DNA of 28,264 nt. Source: JAJFTV01 sp964426355. Lineage in GTDB: Bacteria > Chloroflexota > Anaerolineae > Anaerolineales > Anaerolineaceae. A program made the translations under genes and the position numbers. How positions within the stretch are numbered: position 1 is the first letter of the stretch; every line of letters starts with the position of its first letter. The stretch is taken from the NCBI GenBank assembly GCA_964426355.1, contig CAYRRA010000027.1, positions 1 through 28,264 of the forward strand. Direction: 5' to 3'. The notes beneath the pieces were generated by a model. It had not been told where the DNA came from and did not search any database. It worked only from the letters and a program-made list of their open reading frames with translations. Positions 1-7,617 of this stretch are shown piece by piece.

Positions 1-186
1 AGGGGTCAGTGAAGGCTCAATCGTTTCAGGCTGTAATTGAGCCTCTTCGGTGATGACAGCTTCAGCGGGTGGCTCAGTGGGGGAAGCGGGTTGCTCGGTT
101 GCCGGCGTGTTTTGACCGGGCAGGCTGCACGCCAGGGTAAGCAGAATCATAATGATCAATACGATAAAAATCTTCTTTGTTGTCAT
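1..186 (-). CDS. Lipoprotein, N-terminal part only (gene runs off the window)
   Basis: Only the first 62 codons are in the window. They start at an ATG preceded by an AGGAGAG ribosome-binding site. The N-terminus has two lysines, a hydrophobic stretch and a lipobox ending LTLAC (Cys20), followed by a Pro/Thr/Glu-rich linker. This is the layout of a secreted lipoprotein anchored on the outer face of the membrane, as in many substrate-binding proteins and adhesion-type lipoproteins of Anaerolineae. The functional domain lies outside the window, so no role can be assigned. It is on the same strand as the phosphorylase gene but separated from it by a terminator-like hairpin. Confidence 0.75.
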   Translation of the reverse strand, partial: MTTKKIFIVLIIMILLTLACSLPGQNTPATEQPASPTEPPAEAVITEEAQLQPETIEPSLTP

Positions 187-258
187 GGTCTTATTCTCTC
201 CTAATCATTTTCCGATCAAAGCTGTATGCTCTAAGTTATTCTACATTGAATGTTTTTC

Positions 259-295
259 AAAAGCCGATACAAAAACTGTGTGTATCGGCTTTTTT
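259..295 (-). terminator. Intrinsic terminator after the phosphorylase gene
   Basis: A 13-bp perfect inverted repeat (AAAAGCCGATACA with TGTATCGGCTTTT, 9-nt loop) lies 22 bp past the stop codon of the phosphorylase gene. A T-rich tract follows on the minus strand. A-rich and T-rich flanks on both sides mean it could work in both directions. Confidence 0.7.
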
Positions 296-317
296 CCTCA
301 GCTGGTCGGATATTGGA

Positions 318-3300
318 TTAACGTAATTCGACGATGATTTGTTCCACTCCCCTGTTGCGTATTTGTTCTGCGAAGGGCATCTCAATTACATTGGATTGGA
401 TTTGATGTGTTTCACCGTTCTTAAAATACAAGCAATAGGACATAACCTGCGCTTTTTCATGCCCATAGGTTGCTTTGCGCTCCGGGTTGTGATAGATGAC
501 AAGCGTTTTTCCGAGAAATCGAAACGCGAAGCTGTTCGCTGGCAGGTTGATCTGCTGTTGGACGTTGTCGTCGCTTGAGAGTGAGAGGATGCGTTCTTCA
601 GTTGTGAACATCCATTCAGGCAACACCGGTTCAAGTTTGAGAATCAAATTTCCGTTGTTTAAAGAGAAGGGCTGTTTACCGGCGGTCATGATTGTCCACA
701 TCTGCAAAAATTCACACGTCATGCCGCTCAAGCGCGGTTGGAAGGCTTGCCCATGCAAACGCGGGTCGGGGAATGCACTCGCAGTAATGAAAGAACAGTT
801 TTCAAAGGTACTGCGTCCGTAAACTTGCGGGTCGATAAAGGGCACCAGGGTATGCGTAATTTCGTCAAAAAATGAATCATATAAACCGGATTTCAGGATT
901 TCCAACAGCCATTTGTATTCCATATGCGTGTAGATAGAGCCGTTTTCCAGCCAGCCATCCGCATACGCCTTGATCCGTCCGATTTCCAGGGGTTGCGTGT
1001 CGAGGGGTTCACAGCTTTTATACATTTTTAGATTCTGATCGAATAAAGGGCTGTTTTTTACCGCCAAATATAACTGCGACGCCTTTTCTGGGAAGACGCG
1101 CAGGTAATGTACGGGTCCTTCCAAAAATAGTGCAACAGGAACGGGAGTAAATTGAGACGGCACTAAACCGCCTTCATCCATCATTTCTCCCATATCCCTG
1201 GATTCCACCTGGGTGACGGTATTGATGAAGTAGGTGTAGGGAACACCGCTGGGATGAAATAATTGAGAGTATGTTTCCTGTTTGAAGACGTGCTCGATCC
1301 TGGAAAGACATTTTTGCAGGAAAGAGCTGATTTCTCCAATGGAGATTTCACGAGTTTTACCGTTGATCCCCTCGCGGGTGGCTGCACGGTATTTTTCCAA
1401 CACAACATGGCTCTCTTGCCAGAAATCGAGGGGGGTAGGGTAGTGATCCAAAGCAGTTTCCAACGCCCTCATGAATTCAAAAAGCTCCCAAAAGATGACC
1501 TGTTTCCTGTCTTTCGCTGAAACCTGCCCCAAGATATCCAACAGCAAACGACAGGCGCGCAGAATCTCCAGCGATTCACAGATAGAGGAACCGAACAGAC
1601 CGGGCAAACCGTTCAACGAATCGCACCAACCGGGTTTGCCGGCTTCCATCTCCAACCCCACCCCGCGCGCATCCAGCGAAGCCATGCGGTTGGTCAGGAT
1701 GCAGAGCAATTTCTCCATCAGGTTGGTTGTGTAAACCTGTCCCAGCCCATTTTTTGTGCGCACTTTGTAGGTATCTTTGCTGCGCGTGGCAATCAACTTG
1801 AGTTTTTGTGGGTCGCGCAGGACTGCGCCGTACTGGCGGTAGCCCTGGTTGGTTCGCACCGTTTTTAAATGGCGCGGTTGAACGATATCCGGGTTGTCGT
1901 AATACGTGTACTGCTGGTTGTCCAACAGGTAAGTGCTGACCTGGTCGGGGTAAATCATGCGAATCCCTTCAATCAGATCGAGCAGATAGAACCAGTGATC
2001 GACCCAAAAGCCCTCATGGATTGCGCCGATTTCGTTTTCGGAGCTCACTGAAAGGACGTCAGACAGCAAAGGCTCCAGTTCTTGCGGGTGTTTTCCCGTC
2101 TGGTGACTGACCTGCATGGCAAGCGAACCGGGAGTAAAAGGCTTGCTGAAAAAAGGTCTCCACTCCTCGGGGTTCAAACTATATCGCAGCAGCACTTTGT
2201 CCAGGCGGGCAAAATCCTTAATGGAGCAGGAAACCCCACGCACCTCCAGCGGGTTATACCCGTCTGTCTGGATCAGGTTCGCCAGGGTGAAGAGATTTTC
2301 ATCTTTCACTTGCGGAAAGAACCAGGTGTCCATGCGCCGGTTTTGCAGCACATTGCGGTAATGGCTGCTCCCTTGTGACAAATACGCTGGTTCAAGGATG
2401 AACCAGTGATAATCTCGTTCCAGGTCGCCGTTCTGGCGGTGGAAAATGTAAAAATTTTGCCGGTTGGTTTCGCTGGAGAGTGTGACAGGCATACCGCCGC
2501 GCATTACATTTTCCAGAAATGTCTGCTGGCAGTACTGGTCGAACACCGGGTTTTGACTCGATGTGAATGCGACGGACTGCACGTTTTGGATCACCTGGCG
2601 GTTTTCTTCTCTTTTTTCTTCAAACCACTTCTCGTTCAGTAAAGACCGAAGCTCACCGATTTGCTCCTCATCCGGCACATATCCGATGAGAGAGTACAAG
2701 TTCAGGCTTTCGCCAGAATCTAGAGATGGCGTCAGACCGGTGAATGCGCAGGGTGTCCGATTCTCCAGAATCTGCCTGGCTGATAGGGTTTCTGCGAAGC
2801 CATTCAATTCCAGCCCCCAGGGGTTATCATAATTCTCCAGGTCGGCGAAGATGGGGTAGGGTTCAAGGATGTATGTGTTATTGAGTAAGCCATTTTCCGC
2901 AGTTAAACTAAGATAGAAATTGCCTCCTGTGAATTTTCCGACCTGCTCCACATCAGCAGGGGTTTGTTTGAGCCTGAAAAATGGGATGCCATGCGCTCTT
3001 TCCACCGCCATCATGCCTTCAATATGCCGCGAGATGACTTTGACATGCTCAAAATTGACGCCATACGGCAGAATCTTTGGGCATCCATCCACCAGTTCAA
3101 AATTTCGTCGCCGAACTGACAGGTTGGTCAGTGTCAGTTTTCTCACCAGCCCCGCAAAAGGCAGGTTGGGTAACGGGAAGTAGGTGACCGAGGTGGATAT
3201 TTTTTGCTGTTTATGCTCTTCGAACAATTCCAGTTCATGCGCTGAAACGATCATTTTCTGGTAAATATCTGCATCTCTCGTCTTTTTGAATGGCTCGTGC

Positions 3301-3599
3301 AAGCCATTTGCCTCAGTTCGGATAAAGGTGCGGAAGCCTTGCGACCCAACCATCTGGCAGGCTTTGTTGAAAGAAAGGAATTCCATGATGGCGTGGTCTT
3401 TGTTGTTGACACCCATGCTGCACAGTGCCTGAGCCCGGTTGACATAATATGCCCACACAGGAATGCCCCATTTACCTGCAATTCCTGGGAAAAAATTGGA
3501 AAAGGGTTTCGCCCAGTTATAGTGCTCGATACCGAAATACCTGTGATCTTCATCGTTGTAGAAATAGCGTGGGATCGGATTTTGGTTCATTATGATCAT
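318..3599 (-). CDS. Large inverting glycoside phosphorylase, GH161/GH94-like
   Basis: The product is predicted to phosphorolyse a beta-glucan or oligosaccharide to alpha-glucose 1-phosphate in the cytoplasm; it has no signal peptide. Near the N-terminus (residues 38-92) is a block reading FPGIAGKWGIPVWAYYVNR, then a GVNNKDHAIMEF segment and GFRTFIR. Residues 656-672 read PGWCDSLNGLPGLFGSS. Asp660 there matches the general-acid Asp of GH94-type phosphorylases. The length of 1093 residues is far above cellobiose phosphorylase (about 800) and fits GH161 (beta-1,3-glucan phosphorylase), GH149 or the 1,2-beta-oligoglucan phosphorylases of GH94. I favour GH161 from memory of its conserved blocks; the substrate is not proven. 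Two starts are possible, Met1 (3599) or Met4 (3590). An AGAGAGG site lies 3 nt before the first and 12 nt before the second. The gene follows treS across a hairpin terminator. Confidence 0.8.
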   Translation of the reverse strand: MIIMNQNPIPRYFYNDEDHRYFGIEHYNWAKPFSNFFPGIAGKWGIPVWAYYVNRAQALCSMGVNNKDHAIMEFLSFNKACQMVGSQGFRTFIRTEANGLHEPFKKTRDADIYQKMIVSAHELELFEEHKQQKISTSVTYFPLPNLPFAGLVRKLTLTNLSVRRRNFELVDGCPKILPYGVNFEHVKVISRHIEGMMAVERAHGIPFFRLKQTPADVEQVGKFTGGNFYLSLTAENGLLNNTYILEPYPIFADLENYDNPWGLELNGFAETLSARQILENRTPCAFTGLTPSLDSGESLNLYSLIGYVPDEEQIGELRSLLNEKWFEEKREENRQVIQNVQSVAFTSSQNPVFDQYCQQTFLENVMRGGMPVTLSSETNRQNFYIFHRQNGDLERDYHWFILEPAYLSQGSSHYRNVLQNRRMDTWFFPQVKDENLFTLANLIQTDGYNPLEVRGVSCSIKDFARLDKVLLRYSLNPEEWRPFFSKPFTPGSLAMQVSHQTGKHPQELEPLLSDVLSVSSENEIGAIHEGFWVDHWFYLLDLIEGIRMIYPDQVSTYLLDNQQYTYYDNPDIVQPRHLKTVRTNQGYRQYGAVLRDPQKLKLIATRSKDTYKVRTKNGLGQVYTTNLMEKLLCILTNRMASLDARGVGLEMEAGKPGWCDSLNGLPGLFGSSICESLEILRACRLLLDILGQVSAKDRKQVIFWELFEFMRALETALDHYPTPLDFWQESHVVLEKYRAATREGINGKTREISIGEISSFLQKCLSRIEHVFKQETYSQLFHPSGVPYTYFINTVTQVESRDMGEMMDEGGLVPSQFTPVPVALFLEGPVHYLRVFPEKASQLYLAVKNSPLFDQNLKMYKSCEPLDTQPLEIGRIKAYADGWLENGSIYTHMEYKWLLEILKSGLYDSFFDEITHTLVPFIDPQVYGRSTFENCSFITASAFPDPRLHGQAFQPRLSGMTCEFLQMWTIMTAGKQPFSLNNGNLILKLEPVLPEWMFTTEERILSLSSDDNVQQQINLPANSFAFRFLGKTLVIYHNPERKATYGHEKAQVMSYCLYFKNGETHQIQSNVIEMPFAEQIRNRGVEQIIVELR

Positions 3600-3615
3600 T
3601 TACCTCTCTTAAGAA

Positions 3616-3662
3616 AACAAAACACCCCATTCAGGAAAGGTTCTTGATCGGGGTGTTTGTAT
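3616..3662 (-). terminator. Hairpin terminator between treS and the phosphorylase gene
   Basis: AAACACCCC (3620-3628) pairs with GGGGTGTTT (3650-3658), and the loop extends the stem through TCAGGAA/TTCTTGA. On the minus strand a T-rich tract follows. It sits 10 bp after the treS stop and overlaps the leader of the phosphorylase gene, so that gene is reached by read-through or by an unrecognised promoter. Confidence 0.65.
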
Positions 3663-3671
3663 TTTTTTCAT

Positions 3672-5300
3672 TTAATCACGGAAATACAACCAACGGTATT
3701 CATAAGGCGCAAGGTGGAATGATGTGGGTGAACGGTGTTGAAAAATCACTTCATTTTCTGTGAGTAAATCAATGGCAGATTTCCCTGAGAAAAAGTCATC
3801 CTGCAATGACCAGTTTACCGGTTTTCCAGAAAGGTTGTGAATTGCCAGGAGAAAGTCTCCCTCCCCCTGTCTGAGGATTGCCAGTACTGTTTGCTGGTCT
3901 GCATCCAGGACGGCATATTGGTGACCGCTGAGCAAAGCATGTTCCTTGCGCACCTGGATCATCTGTTTCAGGCGGTTCCAAAGCGAACCGGGGTTACGCA
4001 TGGCAGTTTCGACATTATTGGTTCTATAACCATACTCGGCATTGTCGATGAGTGGGGAGTAGAGCTCACCTTCCTCCGCTTTTGAGAATCCGGCATTCCC
4101 TTCTGCATTCCACTGCATGGGTGTGCGCAATCCATTGCGGTCATCCAGGTAAATGTTATCGCCCATGCCGATTTCATCGCCGTAGTAAATGATGGGTGTG
4201 CCGGGCAGCGTAAATAGAATCGAATTTGCCAGGGCGATTTTATCCGGGTTGTTGTCCAGCAGAGGAGCCAGCCTTCTGCGGATTCCCAGGTTTTGGCGCA
4301 TCCGCTCTTCAGGTGCATATTGCTCCCACATCCATTGCCTTTCTTCAGCGGTGACCATTTCGAGCGTGAGCTCGTCGTGATTGCGTAGGAAGGTGCACCA
4401 CTGGCATTCCGGCGGGATTTCTGGCGTATCTTTTAAAATATCAACAATTGGCTGGCGTTCTTCCTTTTTCAATGCCATGAATATGCGCGGCATGAGCGGG
4501 AAATGGAAAGCCATGTGGAAATCACCGTTGCGCAAATAGGGAAGCAGGTCCTTTGGCAACTGGTTTGCTTCTGCCAACAAAATGCGCCCAGGGTAATGCG
4601 TGTCGACATATTCACGTACGCTTTTCAGGTAGGCGTGTGTTTCTGGCAGGTTTTCGCAGTTTGTACCCTCGCGTTCAAACAGGTAAGGAACAGCGTCCAA
4701 TCTGAAGCCGTCGAGCCCTAAATCCAACCAGAACTTAATCGCTTTCAACATCTCATCCTGTACTCGCGGGTTATCGAAGTTTAAGTCGGGCTGCGAGGAG
4801 TAGAAACGATGCCAGTAATATTGTCCGGCACGTTCATCCCATGACCAATTCGAGGTGTGTGTATCGATGAAGATGACCCTTGCCTGCGTGTATTTCTGAT
4901 CTGTATCACTCCAAACATAATAATCTCGATAGGGCGACTGGGGGTTAGAGCGTGCGGATTGGAACCAGGGGTGCTGGTCTGAGGTATGGTTGAGGACAAG
5001 GTCTGCAATGACGCTCAGCCCTCTTTTATGGGCTTCGTCGACGAATTGCTTAAACGATTCAATATCACCATAGTCCGGGTGGATATTGTAATAATCCGAG
5101 ATATCGTACCCATCATCTTTCAGAGGAGATGGGTACATTGGCAAAATCCAGATGCAGTCGATACCCAGTTCTTTCAGGTAATCCAATTTCTTAACTGCTC
5201 CCCAAAAATCACCGTGCCCATCACCGTTGCCGTCTGAAAATGCTCGCAGATACAACTCATAAAAAATTGAATTCTTATACCAAAGTGAATCTTTCATCAT
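3672..5300 (-). CDS. treS: Trehalose synthase (maltose alpha-D-glucosyltransferase), GH13 family
   Basis: TreS interconverts trehalose and maltose in the cytoplasm by intramolecular transglucosylation. The 542-residue protein follows the TreS pattern throughout: WYKNSIFYELYLRAF at the N-terminus, GYDISDY (64-70), LVLNHTSDQHPWF (101-113), YYWHRFYSSQPDLNFDNP (161-178), DGFRLDAVP (197-205), EREGTNCENLPETHA (209-223), AEANQ (243-247), FLRNHDELTLEM (304-315) and YYGDEIGMGDN. The expected GH13 catalytic residues are present: nucleophile Asp202, acid/base Glu244 and Asp309. It is a stand-alone TreS without a fused maltokinase domain. There is no strong ribosome-binding site; Met1 and Met2 are adjacent. 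It lies 77 bp after the AglG-type permease gene in the same direction, so an alpha-glucoside such as trehalose or maltose is the likely cargo of that transporter. Confidence 0.93.
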   Translation of the reverse strand: MMKDSLWYKNSIFYELYLRAFSDGNGDGHGDFWGAVKKLDYLKELGIDCIWILPMYPSPLKDDGYDISDYYNIHPDYGDIESFKQFVDEAHKRGLSVIADLVLNHTSDQHPWFQSARSNPQSPYRDYYVWSDTDQKYTQARVIFIDTHTSNWSWDERAGQYYWHRFYSSQPDLNFDNPRVQDEMLKAIKFWLDLGLDGFRLDAVPYLFEREGTNCENLPETHAYLKSVREYVDTHYPGRILLAEANQLPKDLLPYLRNGDFHMAFHFPLMPRIFMALKKEERQPIVDILKDTPEIPPECQWCTFLRNHDELTLEMVTAEERQWMWEQYAPEERMRQNLGIRRRLAPLLDNNPDKIALANSILFTLPGTPIIYYGDEIGMGDNIYLDDRNGLRTPMQWNAEGNAGFSKAEEGELYSPLIDNAEYGYRTNNVETAMRNPGSLWNRLKQMIQVRKEHALLSGHQYAVLDADQQTVLAILRQGEGDFLLAIHNLSGKPVNWSLQDDFFSGKSAIDLLTENEVIFQHRSPTSFHLAPYEYRWLYFRD

Positions 5301-5321
5301 TAATATTCAATACCATATTTT

Positions 5322-5349
5322 CCAGGATGTGAAGGAGTTCACAGCCTGG
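5322..5349 (-). other. Intercistronic hairpin before treS
   Basis: CCAGG, one mismatch, then TGTGAA pairs with TTCACA and CCTGG around a GGAG loop. There is no T-run on the minus strand, so it looks like an RNA processing or stability element between the permease and treS cistrons rather than a terminator. Confidence 0.4.
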
Positions 5350-5377
5350 CTTTCCATTGGAGATTAATCCACATATT

Positions 5378-6586
5378 TTACCCTTTAATAGAGCCTGCCA
5401 GCAGACCGCGCACGAAGAAGCGCTGCAAAAGCAAGAAGATCAGCATCGGCACAATAAAGGATACGAATGCGGCGGCAGTCAATAAATGCCAGCCAGCGCC
5501 AAGCGATGTGACCATGTTGCTGATGACATAGGTCATAACTGGTTTGGAACCACTCAGGAAGACCAGGGCTACCAGCAGGTCGTTCCAAATCCAAAGGAAT
5601 TGGTAGATGCCCAATGCGCCAATAGCTGGGATAGCCAGCGGCAATGCCAGTTTTGTGAATGCTGTCCAGGCGTTTGCTCCATCCAGGTAGACGGACTCAA
5701 AGATTTCTTGCGGCAGAGAACCGAGGAAGTTGCGCATCAGGTAAATGGCATAAGGTAGACCAAAACCGGTGTGGAAGAGCCAGACCCCGAGGAATTTGCC
5801 GATTAAATCAGCCTGAACGTAGAGCTTGAAGATGGGAATCAAAGCAATTTGGAGTGGCACAATTTGCAAACCGACGAGGATGGCGAATAATGCCTGCCTT
5901 CCCTTGAAATCCAGCCATGAGAAAGCAAAAGCGGCAAAAGCAGCAAACAAGATTGGCAGAAAAACGGATGGCACAGAAACGATCAATGTGTTGACAAAGG
6001 CTTTACCCATTGCGGTTTGAGCGATAGTGATATCCGTCAAAAAATTGCAGGTGCGTTGACCAGGAAGCAGGTTTCCAGCTTCGCAGTCAGTCACATAATC
6101 CAGCCGTCCGCGATACCCGGCGAGTACATCAATGTAGTTGCGCAGCCAGAAGGTGGGTTTTTTTTCTTCCGCAGCTTGCTCTTGCAAGAATGCCATGATT
6201 TTCCCGGTCTGATCACGGTCGGGGCGGTTGTCTTCGGGCAGGTGAATCTCACCATTGTATTCGTTGTCGAAAGTTTGAATAACCTGAATGGAACGCCGGT
6301 ATTGTTCTAAAAATGTTGAATCTGCCAGGTTGGCTTCCGGCAGTTGATCACCGTCATCCCCATGACAGGAAGCACAATAGGTATCATATTCGGGTGAAAT
6401 GCTCGTATCTTTCAATGAAAAAACAGTCCACCAGCCAGTCACATTGATATCCTGAGAAGGGCGGAACGATGACACCAGCAATCCGACTGTTGGGATGATC
6501 CATAGGACGCAGAGCAAAATGATGACAAGATGGAGTGGGATGCGCCCTAGAAATTTGTTAATGATTTGTTTGGTTCTTTCGTTCAT
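5378..6586 (-). CDS. AglG/MalG-type sugar ABC permease with an inserted c-type cytochrome-like domain
   Basis: This is an integral membrane subunit of a carbohydrate ABC importer. Residues 15-40 form the first membrane segment, followed by FRPSQDINVTGWWTVF, typical of AglG-like permeases. The core from about residue 194 onward has the remaining five membrane segments and the EAA loop (about 294-317, with VYLDGANAWTAF), which docks the ATPase. Usual family length is about 280-300; this one has 402 residues. The excess lies in the first extracytoplasmic loop. Residues about 64-140 hold DTYCASCHGDDG with a CXXCH heme-attachment motif (Cys71, Cys74, His75), a middle segment with His115, and a final helix around GKIMAFL (Met131). 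A second Cys pair (Cys168, Cys180) follows. The start is fixed by an AGGAGG site and an ATGA overlap with the upstream permease gene, so the two are translationally coupled. No frameshift or stop interrupts the insert. Permease identity is secure; heme binding is inferred. Confidence 0.92.
   Translation of the reverse strand: MNERTKQIINKFLGRIPLHLVIILLCVLWIIPTVGLLVSSFRPSQDINVTGWWTVFSLKDTSISPEYDTYCASCHGDDGDQLPEANLADSTFLEQYRRSIQVIQTFDNEYNGEIHLPEDNRPDRDQTGKIMAFLQEQAAEEKKPTFWLRNYIDVLAGYRGRLDYVTDCEAGNLLPGQRTCNFLTDITIAQTAMGKAFVNTLIVSVPSVFLPILFAAFAAFAFSWLDFKGRQALFAILVGLQIVPLQIALIPIFKLYVQADLIGKFLGVWLFHTGFGLPYAIYLMRNFLGSLPQEIFESVYLDGANAWTAFTKLALPLAIPAIGALGIYQFLWIWNDLLVALVFLSGSKPVMTYVISNMVTSLGAGWHLLTAAAFVSFIVPMLIFLLLQRFFVRGLLAGSIKG
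6167..6397 (-). other. Cytochrome c-like insertion domain within the permease gene
   Basis: Codons 64-140 of the AglG-type permease. The sequence preceding and including the motif (YDTYCASCHGDDG) and the LADSTFLEQ segment after it resemble class I cytochrome c domains. The distal ligand is not clear: where a GxMP-type Met is expected there is GEIHLP (His115), and Met131 is another candidate. By topology the domain faces the outside of the membrane, where c-type cytochromes mature. Confidence 0.7.
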
Positions 6587-7554
6587 CGGATTGCCTCCTG
6601 TTGCTGGAAGCGGCGCACATTATAGATCAAGATGGGAACAATCAATATCAACAGCACCACTGCGATGGCAGCAGAGCGCCCGGTCTCGAAATTGACATAC
6701 ATTTCCATGTATAGCCGATTGGCAATGACGTCAGTTTTATAGTTTCCACCCGTCATCACGTAAATCAGGTCAAACAGTTTGAGGGTGAAGATGGTGATTG
6801 TGGTGATGACAACCGTTACAGTGGGCAGGATAAGCGGTAGCATGATCTTGAAAAAGACCTGCCATTCGTTCGCCCCATCGATACGCGCGGCTTCAAGCAA
6901 TTCATCGGGCACCGATTTAATGGAAGCTGACAGGATGGTCATACTAAAACCTGTGTACAGCCAGACTCCCACGACGATGAGTGCAAGATTGTTGATAATC
7001 GGCGGAGTTTGCAGAAATGCCACTGGTCTGCCGCCAAAAGAAGTGATGATGGCGTTTAACAGCCCGATGACCGGCGTGTTGGGGTTATCCGGGTTGACCG
7101 GGTAATCATAGACAAAACCCCAAATCACACCCGCACCGACGAATGAGATCACCATGGGCATGAAAATCAACGCTTTTGCAAGAGATTCATACTTGACTCG
7201 ATCGACAAGGACGGCGATTAGCAAGCCAATTGCGGTCACCCCGGGTACCATGACCACTAACCAAAGAATATTGTTGCGGAAAGCAGTTAACATCACGTCC
7301 GATGTCAGCGCATAGCGGTAGTTTTCAAAGATACCCCAACACGGTTGACCTGCACGGCAGGCAGCGGTAGCCCATTGCGTGGTATCGTTATTTCGCAGGC
7401 TCAGAAAAAAAGTGTTAACTAAAGGGTAGGCAATATATACCCCGATGATGACCAGCGCTGGAAGGACGAAGAGCCAGGGGGTGAATGTGCCTTGACGCAT
7501 GATGCGAGGGATATTCTTATCGCTTTCCTCTTTTTTTCTCTTGTGATTGGTCAT
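6583..7554 (-). CDS. AglF/MalF-type sugar ABC permease
   Basis: This is the partner membrane subunit of the sugar importer, 323 residues with six predicted membrane segments starting at about residue 25. Motifs of the alpha-glucoside (AglF) group are clear: FENYRYALTSDVMLTAFRNN (76-95), LVDRVKYESLAKALIFMPM (116-134), and the EAA loop at about 218-247 with ELLEAARIDGANEWQVFFK. The loop after the first membrane segment has two cysteines (Cys66 and Cys72, in AACRAGQPC) that could form an extracytoplasmic disulfide. The start is supported by an AAGGAGAA site. Its stop overlaps the start of the AglG-type gene (ATGA). Confidence 0.92.
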   Translation of the reverse strand: MTNHKRKKEESDKNIPRIMRQGTFTPWLFVLPALVIIGVYIAYPLVNTFFLSLRNNDTTQWATAACRAGQPCWGIFENYRYALTSDVMLTAFRNNILWLVVMVPGVTAIGLLIAVLVDRVKYESLAKALIFMPMVISFVGAGVIWGFVYDYPVNPDNPNTPVIGLLNAIITSFGGRPVAFLQTPPIINNLALIVVGVWLYTGFSMTILSASIKSVPDELLEAARIDGANEWQVFFKIMLPLILPTVTVVITTITIFTLKLFDLIYVMTGGNYKTDVIANRLYMEMYVNFETGRSAAIAVVLLILIVPILIYNVRRFQQQEAIR

Positions 7555-7576
7555 CGAATTCTCCTTAATAGAAAAA

Positions 7577-7610
7577 TGGACAGCGGTGGTTAAGCAACCA
7601 CCGCTGTCCA
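7577..7610 (-). terminator. Strong hairpin between binding-protein and permease genes
   Basis: A perfect 15-bp stem (TGGACAGCGGTGGTT with AACCACCGCTGTCCA) with a 4-nt loop is followed by five Ts on the minus strand, 8 bp after the binding-protein stop codon. Such partial terminators commonly keep binding protein in excess over permeases by limiting read-through. Confidence 0.85.
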
Positions 7611-7617
7611 GAAAAAA

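Noticed and set aside
318..3599. Trehalose or maltose phosphorylase of family GH65
   Set aside because: It would fit the TreS neighbour, but the PGWCDSLNG block with its Asp is of the GH94/GH149/GH161 type and GH65 uses a Glu in a different context.
6362..6376. CXXCH in the permease as a chance zinc or thiol motif
   Set aside because: Not fully excluded, but the surrounding YDTYCASCHGDDG and later segments look like a cytochrome c domain, and the loop is lengthened by about a domain's worth of residues.
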